From Agarophyton chilense (taxonomy: Eukaryota; Rhodophyta; Florideophyceae; Gracilariales; Gracilariaceae), in assembly GCA_030374765.1 (NCBI GenBank), contig JARGXX010000129.1, positions 868,001-932,000 on the forward strand: DNA of 64,000 nucleotides. The letters run 5' to 3'. The first letter of the stretch is position 1. Each line of letters opens with the position of its first letter. A program made the position numbers and the translations under genes. Below, piece after piece: positions 10,652 to 23,123 of this stretch. The notes beneath the pieces are model-generated. The model was not told where the DNA came from and did no database searches. It saw only the letters and a list, made by a program, of their open reading frames with translations.

Positions 10652-12781
10652 ATGTCACGACTACCAACGGAAGCGGAACCCGCGATCACGCGGAGCCGTT
10701 CCGTCAATGACGTGGCGCCTGCGGACCCTGGAAGGGTTCCCCCGCCGTTACCTCAAGCCGCTCCGCAAGGCAAGAGTAAGGGGTCGAACTCCTCCAAGAA
10801 CAACAAGCTACCGCCTAAGGCGTCGAAGAATGGACCCAATTCTGGTGCTGGACCGGCCCCTGCCGTGGATGACCCGGCTCCTGCCGACGAAAAGGCCCAG
10901 AAAAACGAGTTCCACATCGACATAAACTCAAGTGTGAGGCAGCAGATCCGCGTAATGCGGGAAGCGCACAATGCCTTCGTGGAAGAGTTCGAAGCCCTGC
11001 GTTCCAGGTGTGATGGCTCTTCTATGAAGGAAGTGGTTGACGACCTCCGCGTGTTGCGGGCGGACGTCAACACCCTGTTAAAATGTTTTGGTGGTCCCGC
11101 CGCTTACGTGGAAGGTGTCGAGACCCGATTCAATCGTGTTAGCGCCCGTCTCCAGACGTTAGAGCAAACCATCTTGATGGAAGACGTCCCGGAGAAGCCG
11201 GTTGCTGTGTCGCACCAAGCGAAACACGAGAGGAAAAGGGACGATACCCGCCGTCGGCGTGGAAAGCGTGACAGCGATGACTCGGACTCGTCGAACTCCT
11301 CACGGTCGTCGCGTGGCTCTCACCATTCAAATGGGTCGGACTCGTCAGATTCGTCTTCTGACGATGGCCATCGCAGGCGTTCATCCCGTTCTAAACGGTC
11401 GTCTGCCACCCAAGGTGTGATCCGCGCCCGCGAGAAGGGAAGGAAACACTCCGGGTTGAAGGAGCTGAAATGCACCAACCCCCTTTACAAGAAGTTGGTT
11501 TCTTACCGATACTATCGGCTAGAGAACTCCTCTTTGGATCGCACGCCCCGTGGCACGGGTAGCGTGAAGGATTGCATAAATCGTATGCAACTGTCCCTCA
11601 GGAACCAGAACGTTTCTGGAGAAGACCCCATTTTGGTGTTGGATTTCCTTGCGAGGTTCGTCGCCGAAGCGGATATTCTCGGTATGACCGAAGGACAGGC
11701 GTTTATTGCACTCCCGTACTTTATGAAAGGCCTCGCCGAGGATCAATACAACTCTGTAAGAGGTTCGTCTAGAGCCTCCGAAGGAGGGGTAACCTGCTGG
11801 CCAGAAGCAGTACAATACCTCTTGAGGTCTTACGCCACTAATCACGCGATTCAGTCGGCCATTCTCGCTCTTCGCGATACGCGCCAGAAGTCTGGAGAAA
11901 CGGAAACCGAATTCTCGGTGCGCCTGAACAAGGCTTTCCACCGTAGTGGGAACGTACACTCCGCCGGAGAGCGCTGCACCATGTTCATCGATGGACTGAA
12001 CCCCGCTATCCGAACACTCGTGGCCCGTTACCGGGAAGACCGAAGGAAAACCACGTATCTGGAGTTGGTCCAACACGCGCAAGCGGAAGGTGACGCTTTA
12101 AGAGCTCGTGTCCCCGGACACAGGTCGCGAACCGCCAAGGCGTTGGTGATGGAAACGAAGTCGCCATCCCTATCGCTGATTGCGAGTGAGCGCCCCCAAC
12201 AGTAGTACGACAACGTACAGTTCGCCCGAAGCGATATCCATTCGGTCCCGACAACCGAACTACCGTCTACGACGGACGACTCATATGACACGGCCCAGGA
12301 TGGACCCCTGCTGTACGCAGACTCTCCCCGTGTTCACGGACCTCGCATCCCATATTCAAACGGTGCGCTCCGACAGAGTCGCCCTGGATGGAGGGATACC
12401 CGCCAAGCGGTGAAGTTCACGGATGCTCGCTCCGGTTTGCAGCCCTCACGCCCGGGACTCATATGCCACATATGTTACGAACACGGTCACATTTCACCGG
12501 ACTGTATCCTCACCATGAGGGAAGTAGCCCGAGTAATCGGTAGTTATGAGGCGTTGACCCCAGTGGAAAAGCGGATTCTTCCGATGACGTCGTATCTTCG
12601 AGCGAAGATCGATTTTCCACGCAGTATTCCGGAGGCGAAACCGCGCAATGCGTTGCTTTACCCTGCCGAGCAGGCTTCCGACCACCGCTCCGCTCCTTCA
12701 AACCCCGCCGCTGGCGCCCCATTGCTAGTGGTTCAGGATTCTGAGGCCCCGCCCCAGGCGGATGGGACTCAGGAAAACTGA
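10652..12781 (+). pseudogene. gag: Gag of element A, one in-frame stop
   Basis: The ATG at 10652 starts a 517-codon frame ending at TAG 12203-12205; the same frame then continues open to TGA 12779-12781. The N-terminal part is Pro/Ser-rich with a coiled-coil-like stretch, then a Ser/Asp/Arg-rich basic region (about 11250-11420) and a capsid-like domain (about 11460-12120) shared with B and C. The distal part has a zinc knuckle C-H-I-C-x4-H-x4-C at about 12460-12500. The internal stop separates capsid from nucleocapsid; B has a stop within a few codons of the same place. Pol follows in the -1 frame. Confidence 0.85.
12772..12778 (+). promoter_or_regulatory. Candidate -1 frameshift site, gag to pol of element A
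   Basis: GGAAAAC lies directly before the gag TGA, and pol is in the -1 frame. The same heptamer occurs at the gag end of element C, and GAAAAAC in B. A mechanism is inferred; no pseudoknot was modelled. Confidence 0.5.
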
Positions 12782-15700
12782 TTTCGGGAGTCTCCCCTTT
12801 GGGAGAGGCGTCCCCAACAGTGAGGTTGACGACGCCCGAGGCGTCTCCGCCTCGCTCCCCGGTCACAATCCTCATGAGGAAACAGGCCGTCTCAGACGTG
12901 GACTCGGAACACTTTGGTGTTCTACGTCGACCGTGGAAACGTGTTCTTAACCGCCGGTTCCCGGATAGAGTCTTAGTAATGGCCAAGCGCAATTACAAGG
13001 TTTATTCCGACCTTGGCCTTTCTACCCAGTTTATGGTTCGAGTCCTTACTGTTTTGGACACAGGTGCTGGTCCGAATTTCATCGTGGAGTCGCTGCTGCC
13101 CCCGCCCTTGCGGTCTCAGATCCGCCTTGGCGTGGCACCCGACGTCGCGGACGCGAATAACAACCCGTTGTCAACGGTTGGAACCGTCGCTCTCGTCGTT
13201 CGCTTGGGCTCCTTCGTGGTGAAACTCGACTTTATTGTATGCCGGAAATTGACTGCCCCCATCATCTTGGGATGTGACTTCTGTGACAGATTCGTTGACG
13301 CCATAAGGCCCCGCTTAAAGCGTGTTGAGATGGAAGACGGCTCGTCGGTCCCGATTGTCCGTCGTCCGCTGCGGCGTGCCTCCAAGAAGCACGTACCGCT
13401 CCCTGTCGCGCAGGAACCTCCACCCGCTTCTCGGGAGTCTACCAAGCTCCGCGTGGCTGCGTCTATCCGAATCCCGCCAGAGTCCCAAGTATGGGTGCGT
13501 GTCACTTCCCGTCAACACGGTTTACGAGTCATTCAGCCTCTCTCATCTCTGTACGATGGATATCAACTCGCCGTGGCGAATGGAGTCGCGCAGATTGTCC
13601 CAGACAAGCCGTTCACCGTGCTCGTTGCCAATCTGGGGTCAACCCCCCAGTCACTGGTGAAAAACCAAGTTATTGGATCGGTAATGCCTCACCCCACCGC
13701 GATGGTCCCCACTAGGCTGACCGCTGCCGAAGTCCTCGGTCTCGTTCACTCTAAGGAGGGGGAGGAAGCTGCCGTCCAATCACCGAATGATTCGGAATCG
13801 CAACCTGCCGAAACAGAAAAGAAGCCCGTTCCGACGAGTTACGACCGGGTAGACCCCGTGAAAGAACTCGAGGAACTCGACCTCGGTCATGTACCGGAGT
13901 CACACCGTGAAAGTCTGCGTGAGATGTTACGGGAGTTTACCAAAATGTGGGATGGCTCTCTTGGTGAGATAAATACAACGGAACACCGGATAGATTTATT
14001 GCCGAACACCCGACCGGTGGCTCAACACCCTTACAGGGCAGGCCCCAAGGCTCGAGAAGAGGAACAGTTCCAAGTGGACAAAATGCTCCGAGCTGGAGTG
14101 ATCGAACCGGCTCAGTCGCCGTGGGCATCCCCAGTGGTACTGGCTCCGAAACCCGATGGGTCCTGGCGCTTTTGCATCGACTACCGTCGCTTGAATGATG
14201 TTACCGTCAAGGACGTGTATCCGATCCCACGAATGGATGAGTACATCGACTCTCTCGGCACTGCTACCGTGTTCACGGCTTTGGACGCCAATTGGGGATA
14301 TTGGCAAGTTCCCGTTAGGGAAGAGGACCAAGACAAGACTGCGTTTGTCTGTCACTCGGGACTCTACCGTTTCAAACGGATGCCTTTTGGTCTAACAAAT
14401 GCTCCCGCTACCCTTCAGGGTGCTATCGACATTTTGTTGGCCCGCTTTAAGTGGCGTACTTGCCTCGTCTATTTCGACGATATCATTGTATTCTCGAACA
14501 ATCTGGATGACCATCTCACCCAAGTCAGGGACATAATGACCACGCTACGTGACGCTGGAATAACCCTCAAACTGAGGAAATGTGAGTTCTTTACCGATAC
14601 TGTGAAGTATCTCGGGCACATTATCCGTCCTGGACGTGTAATGATCGAGGAAGCTCGAGTGAGGTCCCTTCGCAAGGCGAAAGAACCCGCTCCCCAGACG
14701 GAACCGCGCTCCTTTCTAGGATTGGTCAACGTCTACCGACGGTTTATCCCTAACTTCGCTGACATCGCGGCCCCCTTGAACGCGCTTCTGCGGAAAGGTC
14801 AACCACCTAAACTGGACCCCTTTACGTCCGCCCAGACGGATGCTTTTAACTCCCTTAGGGAGGCTGTCACATCAGCACCGATTCTATCGCTACCGAAACC
14901 CGGACTACCGTTTTCCGTGGACACGGACTCTAGCGACTACCAGGTAGGCTTTGCGCTCTTTCAAACTACTCCCGAAGGAGAACGCACACCCATTGGGTAC
15001 TGGTCACGCTCGCTCAATGTCTACGAGCGGAACTACTCCGTGTCGGAGAAGGAGTGCCTCGCAGTTGTGTGGGCCCTCTCTACACTCCGCCCCTACCTCA
15101 TGGGTGTGCACTTTACCGTTTTCACGGATCACTCGTCCCTACGATGGCTCATGACCATCTCGGAGCCGTCAGGCCATTTAATGCGTTGGAGACTCCGCCT
15201 CGCGGAATATGACTTTGAAGTGATCTACAAGAAGGGCACTCAGAACGCGCAAGCGGACGCGCTCTCGCGTTTACCCACGAATGGGGAAGCTCTAGCCGTC
15301 GATGACGAGGATATACCTTGCTTCGTCGTAGACGATGGAACACCGGGAAACCCGGATTGGTTACACGATAAATGGAACGAAAGCCCGGAATCGGACGATG
15401 ATATTGACGCATTGCTCGTCTCGGACGATTCAAAGAAACCCCCGCCGAGTGATTTTGTGCCTATACCCCCGGAGGAGATGGTCAGAGAACAGCAGGGTGA
15501 CCCCTTCTGTACGAAGATTCGCGCCTGGCTTAATGGCGGTGCACAACTCCCTTTCGAGGTGAACGATCTTGGATACCTCGTCAGGACGGTTCAGTCATCA
15601 CCACAAGTCGTGGTGCCGCATACTCTACAGTCTAGAGTTTTGCATCTATCGCACTATGCGAAACTTGGTGAACACGCCGGTGGACGGAAACTCTACCTCA

Positions 15701-18525
15701 CTTTGCGAAGGAACTTCTACTGGCCCGCCCTGGCGGTGGATTGCTACGCAACGGTGCGGTTTTGTACCGAATGTGCTAAGAATCGGGTGAAACTTCGCAA
15801 GTACTCAACGAAGTTGAAACTATTCCCGGCAGGGGCTCCTCTCGAGTTTGTCACCATTGACTTCCTCGGCGAGCTCCTCACCACACGACGTGGGCATAAG
15901 TTTCTACTCGTTATCACGGATCGTTTCTCATAACTGGTTCGGACCGTACCTTTACGGAAGATATCCGCTTTCACGGTTGCACAAGCATTTGTAACCAATT
16001 GGGTATTCGTCTACGGCCCGCCGGTTAATCTTCTATCCGATAACGGAAAACAGTTTGCATCGCGATTCTTCGAGGACGTGTGCAGGATTCTTGACATCTA
16101 GAACCTGTTCACAACGACCTATCACCCCCAGTTTAATGGGCAAGTGGAGCGGTTTAACCAAACGCTATTAGCGTCTCTCCGTTCTTACGTTGCCGACCAC
16201 CCAAAGACATGGGATTTATATACCGACGCCTTGACGTTCGCGTACAATACGCAGGTACACCGTACTACGGGCTTGACTCCATTCGAACTGGTCTTGTCCC
16301 GCCCTCCGCCCGCTGTCACGTTAGAACCCCAGCCCACGCTGGATGCGTTCCCTTCTGTGAAGGATTATCGCCACAGGTGGAAAGAGTGGCTTACGAAGCT
16401 GATCCCGGTCGCCCGAAGCTCGATGGCTCGTGCCCAAGCCGCTTACAAGCGTGATTTCGACTCTCGTGTACGCGGTAAGGCCCCGCCAATCAAAGCCGGT
16501 GACTTCGTGTTCGTCCGTAAGGAGTACTGGAACCCTGAAAAGGAAAAGAAGCACAAGATTTCTTCCGTCGCGGACGGTCCTTACATGGTCATTTCGGTGA
16601 AAGACGACACCATCGTGGTGGAAATTGTCGACGCTCATGAGCGGATCTCCCGCGACCGCGTTGTACTCTCCCCTCTACCGATGTTGGAAGTAATCGAAAT
16701 GGGTCAACAATCCCTCTCTGAGGATGATGGTGCTCGGCACACAACGGTGGCTCAGCCGACTGCCGTGGTTTCCAGACCTTCTGCGTTACCACACCCTACC
16801 CGGGGACTCTCTGACTTACCGATCTTATCGGACCAAGGCCAGAATGGCCTCTCTTCTCTCACGCCACGGCGCGGTGTCTACCCCCGCCCGTTGGGCGTTT
16901 CAACCACTCCCCATGCCGCTCCGTCTCAGGAGGGGGAGGAGGCTCATAACTCTCGTCGAGAGACGGAAACCGCTTCGTCGCGTCATGACAACCGTGGTGC
17001 ACGGACTCCTGGACACACCAGCAAGAACAACGGTGACCCGGACGTCCCGTCTACCGACGTGCCATCTCCACATTTGCGCGCTACAGCCGTTGCTGAACCC
17101 TCTATCGGAAGCGCCACCGCATCTGCGTCTGATTGCACTCCCCACGGGGACTCTACTCGACAGGACGCACCACGTAGTGGAAACCCCCTCGCCGAAGCGA
17201 AACCGAAATCGTCGCAGGATGCTGTTCGCCCTCGCGATACTGGACCGGCTAGGCCGTCGAGCGTTGACCCGCAGCCCGTGGGTCACGGTTCGTCGACACC
17301 AGCTACGGTGGAAAACTTAGAGAACGCCCTCGCAGGCCCCTCTAGGCCGAATCGATCGGAAGTGGTCCCTCGTACTGTACGGCAGGAGTCACCGGCTAAG
17401 CCGGGCAAGCACACCGTAGCAGACGGGAGATTCACACCCAGCACGCTTGATGCTGGTTCAGAACCCGCGCGAAGTGGCGGACGCACTCCGAGTGTCTCGG
17501 TTGACCCCGACAGCGTTGTCGAAGGCGCACCGGTCACCCCGGAGAATGTGCCCGTCAAGGACGGAAGCACCTCGTCGCCGAGTGAAGTTGAACCCTCGAA
17601 AGGGATAGTTGAGGACGAACTCGCTCCCCGCAGGGGTTCCTCGCCGCGCACTTCGCCGCCCGTTGGTGAGGAAGGCACGGTTGACCCGGAGTTGCACGCC
17701 CGTCGCGGTACTGTGTCGCTTATGCGAGCAGACATACCGGCAGCGCCGTTGCACACGCCCTCACGTGAGGAGGCGGAACGCAGCACTGCGCGGAGTACTC
17801 CCAGCCATCAGCCGGACGTGTCACGGGACCAGACGACACCCGGCTCGGGAGATACGCCAATCAACGCCCAAGGCGGCTCACCCGGCAAGGCACGACGCCC
17901 CGTGATGAAACCGCCTCCCGCGTCAAGTCCAGCACTGTCGCGACGGATTTCACCCCGACGACTCGCGGAACGCGACCGCGAAACCCAGCCTTGGGATGAG
18001 TCCGCGTTCCCCCGAAGGGTAGCCTCTGCACGAGAACTCTCGGAAAGCATTTCGACCCAAAAACTGGGAGAATTGCCCCACGGGAAGGCCTCCGGCCGAA
18101 GCCGTCGAACTGACGCTCTTCGTCATGACGCCTTGGCGGAAGCAACCCGCCAAGCGGCCAAGGCAACCCGGAACCCGGTTCGTTCCCCCACCCAGGGCAT
18201 GGAAAGGCAACGCCAACCCATGGACCCCTCGGGGGAAGGGCACAGTAGCCCACACGCACCCGCGGACGTACACCGGTTTGGTCCGGTGACGCGTACACCG
18301 CAAGGGCGGGAAGTCTACGAGAAGGAGTTCGTGGTCGACCACATAGTGGGGCATTCATACCATCCGGATGGTTATATACAATACCTCGTCCGTTGGTACG
18401 GTTTAGGGCCCGAATGGGATTCGGATGAGCCGATGGAACATCTCCCACGTTCGAAGGTGGTGTCATATCACCGCAGAACGCGGACGGGAATCCCGGCATC
18501 GGTTGTTCAAGCCCAGGTGGGATAA
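12781..18525 (+). pseudogene. pol: Pol of element A: protease, RT, RNase H, integrase, chromodomain, two stops
   Basis: No ATG is needed because the frame is entered from gag. Order: aspartic protease with D-T-G-A at about 13057; RT with Y-F-D-D at 14470-14481; RNase H with S-V-D-T-D and T-D-H-S-S-L-R-W-L; integrase with zinc-binding H/H...C-x2-C and catalytic D, D, E in F-V-T-I-D-F, S-D-N-G-K and Q-V-E-R-F; a long Pro/Ser-rich spacer; then a chromodomain at about 18313-18480 with Y-L-V-R-W-Y-G. In-frame stops TAA 15931-15933 and TAG 16099-16101 break the integrase core, so the copy cannot make an intact integrase. RT-integrase order with a C-terminal chromodomain defines the chromovirus clade. 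Confidence 0.93.
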
Positions 18526-18666
18526 CACCCACCTCGGTGGAAGAGAAAAGAGAAGTAGGTTTGCTTGAGAACAGGTTAGTGAAGGAAGGTTTTGGGTTAC
18601 ACAAGTCACTTGGTTTTTATTCGAAGCTATCGATGGAATACCAAGCACTTGGGATACTACTCTAAG

Positions 18667-20405
18667 TCACAAGGGAAACTCCCCATCGGGATCGCGTGCC
18701 CCGTCACGGGTTCGGCTCACCGCCCCGGGTTGGTTACCTCCCTGGAGGCGGGTGATCAAGGCCTCGCGCATCGCGGCAACATCGCCACTCGCTGCGTTGG
18801 TCCCCAGCCCCACCTGTCGCAGGAACTGGGAGATCACGGCCGCTTGACCCGCCGGAGCGGAGCTCGCATCGCCTGGGGCGGACGCCCCACCACTTGGGAG
18901 ATTCACCGGTGGAACCGGAGGTGGTCCAGCTACCGCGTACTCCGACCCAGCCCCCGCGGGGTTATCCAAACCCGCGTAAGGCGTGGCTGGCGTCCCCGCG
19001 CTAGAGGGACCTCCCGCTTCGGATCCCTCGACCTCCGCCTCGGCGTACGCTTCCCCGTCGTCGGGTTCGTTGTCCACCATTGGATCGTCGCCGTCGTAGA
19101 CGTGGTAATATTCATCCGCGTCCACGAAACCGATGGGATGCCCCTCGGGGATATGGCGTGCTGCAAACCGGAGTTCGTTCGCTTCCTCCGCGGAGATTTC
19201 GTGTCCTTCCCAGGGGTCAAAGTATACGAAATCACCTCCCAAGGGAGTACGCCTTCCCGGTGACAGGTCCTGACCCCGGCTACCCACGGTGCGCCCGCTT
19301 TGTTCAATCGGAACGGCGGTCCAGTCCAACTGGTCGATGTAATCGAGAAGACCCGCCACTTCCCAGGCGTTGGTTACTCCACCAAGTGGGATGCTCAGGT
19401 CCAGGCTGCGAATCGCGGACATCAACCGGAACGGGAGGAACTACAGTCTGTACTGGTCATACACCCCCCAGAGGAGGAACACCGCCGCGCGGACTGCCCA
19501 TTCGGTAATCACCACGGACCACAGTCCGGACTCGGGATCCTCGATGAGGTAAGAACCGTAATACGTGATGACGGGTGGCAGCTCGATGTAACAGCCCCGG
19601 CAGGCCTCGAGGTTCGACCACCACGGTGGAATGAGGACATAGCGACCCCGTCGGTCGGCCACGCGAAGGCGTTCGATCTCCACGTTCTGAGACGGGACCA
19701 AATACCCGAATCGGGATCGTGCTCGACGCTCGAAGCAGATCAGGGCGAGGAAGTTGGCCCGCGCAAGTCGACGCATGTAGCGGAATTCTGCCCGGATAAT
19801 CGGTCGCGTCCAGCACATGGCCTCTTGCCGTGCTATCGGGATGCCTCTCCACAAGAGTGTTTCCAAACCCGCCAGGCGGTCGACGTAACCAATCTCACCT
19901 TGAGTGCGGTAAAGCCGAATGTCGGTGCCGAGACCATCGGGGATGGGATATTCGAAGGAGCCCGGCGAAGCCGTTGATGGCCAAGAGGGACGAAGGCCGC
20001 ATGAGCGGAAGACGAGGTTTCCCTACCCCGGCGCGCCACAGCGTGGACCGGAACCGCTACGCGGCGTCGCCAATCCAACGAAGTTGTCGCCACGGCCGGA
20101 ATATCGCCCGGCAGCATCCCGTTTCCATCGGTGTACATCGCTATGAGCGCTCCGTTTAACACCGCAATCGGGTGGAACCACGGCGCAAGCCGGAGAACGG
20201 ACGCATGATGCCCTGGATGGCGCCCGACAAGCATGTCGTATGGCGGCCACCCTCTCGGGGGGAAAATTCCGTACGGAGCAGCAGCCGCGTTCGCGATAGG
20301 AATCTGCGGCGCAGCCGATGACCCGCTTTGCGGAGGCGGAGCGGACCGGATGCCGGAGAAGTACCCCGCAGGGAGACGGTTGGTTTGATTGTTTTGGTTG
20401 CTCAT
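18667..20405 (-). pseudogene. Antisense ORF of element A, unknown product
   Basis: Lies between the chromodomain and the 3' LTR but on the opposite strand to gag-pol. From ATG 20403-20405 (M-S-N-Q-N-N) it reads about 580 codons, with one frameshift near 19920 and one TAG at 19441-19443. Regions: Pro/Ser/Gly-rich head with G-Y-F-S-G and S-A-P-P-P; a Trp/Arg-rich core with R-P-I-I-R-A-E-F, E-L-P-P-V, Y-L-I-E-D and T-E-W-A-V-R-A-A; then G-D-F-V-Y-F, G-F-V-D-A-D and an acidic, Pro/Ala-rich tail with Q-F-L-R-Q-V-G-L. No signal peptide, transmembrane span or Env-like cleavage site is evident. B encodes a clear homologue and D a distant one. It starts about 270 nt from the 3' LTR, so LTR-driven antisense transcription is possible (inference). 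Function unknown. Confidence 0.8.
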
Positions 20406-20662
20406 CGGTGAGCGAAGAGACCGGATGACCGGAAGAAGAGACCGGCGAAGCGGGAGACGATGCCGAGGAATCGGAGGACTGGCACGCAAGGATGCGGATT
20501 CGGTTGAGATGGAACGTTGAGAACGGTTGTTGCCAGGAGACTGGAGTTTTGCCGCACTGCGTTTCTTGGCACCGGATGAAGTGGATCCCAGCGAGCTGGT
20601 TGCACTCTTATGCATTCGTCTCGGCGCGTCGCCCACCATCGCGGATGTCGTACTCGCGCCTC

Positions 20663-20674
20663 AGGAGGGGGATA
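20663..20674 (+). other. Polypurine tract of element A
   Basis: AGGAGGGGGATA directly before the 3' LTR start TGAAGT. Same motif as in B. Confidence 0.8.
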
Positions 20675-21468
20675 TGAAGTGCAACCCTCGCGAGGGCCGT
20701 TTTCCAGGACTTGTTTGTTTTTCCGCCTCGGGCGATACTTGTGAGATCTATGAGTAATACCGCTACTAGCGGGCTGGCGTAGCCAGGTGTATACGCGTTG
20801 TACGCGAAGTGCACCGGCGGCCGTGCGCCGTGGCCCCGATTCGGGTGTGACTTACCCACGTGTAGCACGGGTGGCCCAGGACAGGTTGGCACAGCATAGC
20901 TGGATATTTCTCTATTTATTTAGCTTTATTACACTAGGTTAGGGAGCTCTCTGCAGTAGTCTACACTATATAGTGCCAGGGCGATCTCGCTCTGACACTC
21001 AGTAAACCTCCCCTACCAGGGTTCTTGGCTCTAAGTCTTTTTCCGCTTTCGCGAGTCTTCCACACTCTACGGAGGTGAAGCCGCGTTACTAACCGTAGAC
21101 TTATCCACCCTGTGTCAACAGGAGACTCACCGCTGTTAGCGTGTATATCTTTCATACCACTGCCGTGTTCTCGCCCCAGTATTGGGTTTGATACATATTT
21201 CTTTTGGCTCTCGTGGCCCATGCCCCCGATCGCCCCCACTGGGTGGTCCCCCCTTTATCACTTGCCCACTCCCGTGGAATACAGCTCATACCTGGTCTGC
21301 TCCCTTCTAGCATCCCGCACTCTCCCCGCTCGGCGTGCCGGTGAACCTCTGCCTTACACCCCGACTTAGTCGTGTTCACTCCGGAGAGGCTCCGTCGCCG
21401 TGCTACCCTCCTTGGAGGAAGACTCGGACATCTTCGTGTGTTTCCGCCGCCCTTGGCGTTGCACTACA
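20675..21468 (+). repeat. 3' LTR of element A
   Basis: 794 bp, same length as the 5' LTR, with about 13 single-base differences by eye (roughly 1.6%) and no indels seen. Confidence 0.93.
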
Positions 21469-22859
21469 GTCCGACAGCGGTCTTCGACGAAGAACTCGTG
21501 GCGTCGTATGCTGATGGCAATGCGCGTCTCCCGGGCAAGCTGCCGGCTTTGATCACCACTTCGTGGGACTAGCGACGCCGTGTGGCGGTTCCCATTCACA
21601 TGATTCTACGGCGAAGGCGCGAGTCGGCGGACGAGAAGCATTGTACCTTCGTCCGCATCGGCTACTCACGGATCAACCGGGCAATCTTTCATTACCCCAT
21701 CCCCGACGAATTCGGCTTCGACCTACATATGTACCGGACGCAGGGTGCGATCGGCTATTGTTACCGCCTTGCCGCGTTGGAAACTTACGCATGGCGCCGT
21801 CAACCTCGAGCGCGTCAAGAAGCGATCCGCTGGGTCCGTCCGATCATTCGTGCCGAGTTCCGTCACCTTCGTCTTGAGTCCCGATATCGGTGGTTACAGA
21901 ACTTCATCTGCGAGGAGCATCGGGGCAGATCCCACTTTGGCTTCCTTGTCCCTTATCAGAACACGGAGGTAAACCGGATTAGTTCCTTCTATCAGTTCGG
22001 GCGATACGTTCCCCTGCCTGGGTGGTGGTCCTCCGTCGAGGTGTGCCGGGGATGTTACGTGGAGTTGCCTCCAGTCGTCTCCTACCTGGGCTCGTATCTC
22101 ATCGAGGATCCGCACTCCGGCTTATGGTCCGTAGCCCTAACCGAATGGGCAGTCCGCGCCGCGGCGTACATCTTGTGGGAAGCCTACGACCAGTATCGAC
22201 TGTGGTATCTTCCTCCGCGTTTGCGTGGTTACATCCGGCAGCTGGACCTTCAACTCCCTCTTGGAGGTGTCAATAACGCTGATGAAGCTCAGGACCTCAT
22301 CGACATCATTAGGCGTGTCGACTGGGCTGTCGTGCCTGTCCGGCAGAGCGGCCGTGGTCAAGAAGCAGGTGGGGCTGATCGGTCTCCGGGGCGTCGCACG
22401 CCGTTGGCGGGAGATTTCATCTTCTTTAACCCATGAGTGCAGCAAGAGATCTCCGAGGCGGAGGCGTCGGCACTCCGGATGGCTCCGCGAGGCATACCCT
22501 ACGGGCACCCCGTGGGGTTTGTCAACTCGGATGACTTCTACTACGCCTATGGCGGTGATGATCTCCCGGAGAAGGCGGGCGAATACCGTGGCGACGAGGT
22601 CATGGAAGACGTGGGAGACCCCGATGGTGCCGATAATACGGCGCAGCCGGCGCAGGGAGCGACTCACGCAGGTGCGGTCATCGATCCAGTGGCGGCGGCG
22701 TTGCCGGACGAACCGGAAGTTATCGAGGTTCCCATACGCCCAGAGGCGGTCGTGACCTCCCAGTTCCTTCGGGGTGTCGGACTGAACGCGGCGAGCGGCG
22801 AGCGGCGACATCGGTACGATGAGAGACGCCTTCGTGGCACGCCTGGCCGGCGGGAGTAA
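21469..22859 (+). pseudogene. Antisense ORF of element B, C-terminal part
   Basis: Continues the ORF begun at 9470 after element A. It matches A's antisense ORF through T-A-V-F-D-E-E, R-R-R-V-A-V-P, the R-P-I-I-R-A-E-F and E-L-P-P-V-V-S-Y blocks, T-E-W-A-V-R-A-A, Y-D-Q-Y-R-L and the C-terminal S-Q-F-L-R-G-V-G-L. It has in-frame stops near 21570 (after T-T-S-W-D) and at 22434-22436, and ends at TAA 22857-22859. A's copy reads through both places, so these are lesions specific to B. Confidence 0.82.
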
Positions 22860-23123
22860 CTCCGCTAGCGATTCGGCTGGCGCGCACGGCAATCCGGGCT
22901 CTTCCAACTAATCCTTTGTGATCTTGGTTATTATATCCCGCTGTGCGGTAGTATGTGCAGCAACTTTGAAAATAGTAAACTGCTTGCGTCTATGACGTAT
23001 TTGTTTTCTTTCTTCTTTTCCACTTCTTCTGAGCGTCCTTCTCCAGACCGTCTGTGCATCTTCTCCTTCTTCCAAGGGTCCTTATCCAGATTTTCTGTTC
23101 CTTTATCCCCATCGGGTGTCTTC

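Larger units (their letters stand above)
9698..21468 (+). mobile_element. Ty3/gypsy chromovirus A, complete, nested in element B
   Basis: 11,771 bp with two 794-bp LTRs, flanked by the target duplication GTCCG (9693-9697 and 21469-21473). Order: 5' LTR, primer-binding site, gag, pol (protease, RT, RNase H, integrase, chromodomain), an opposite-strand ORF, polypurine tract, 3' LTR. LTRs start TGAAGTGCAAC and end GTTGCACTACA. The LTRs differ at about a dozen positions by eye, fewer than B's, in keeping with A being the later insertion. Gag, integrase and the antisense ORF each have inactivating mutations. Confidence 0.95.

Noticed and set aside
18667..20405. Antisense ORF as an env gene
   Set aside because: Opposite strand to gag-pol, and no signal peptide, transmembrane anchor or cleavage site seen.
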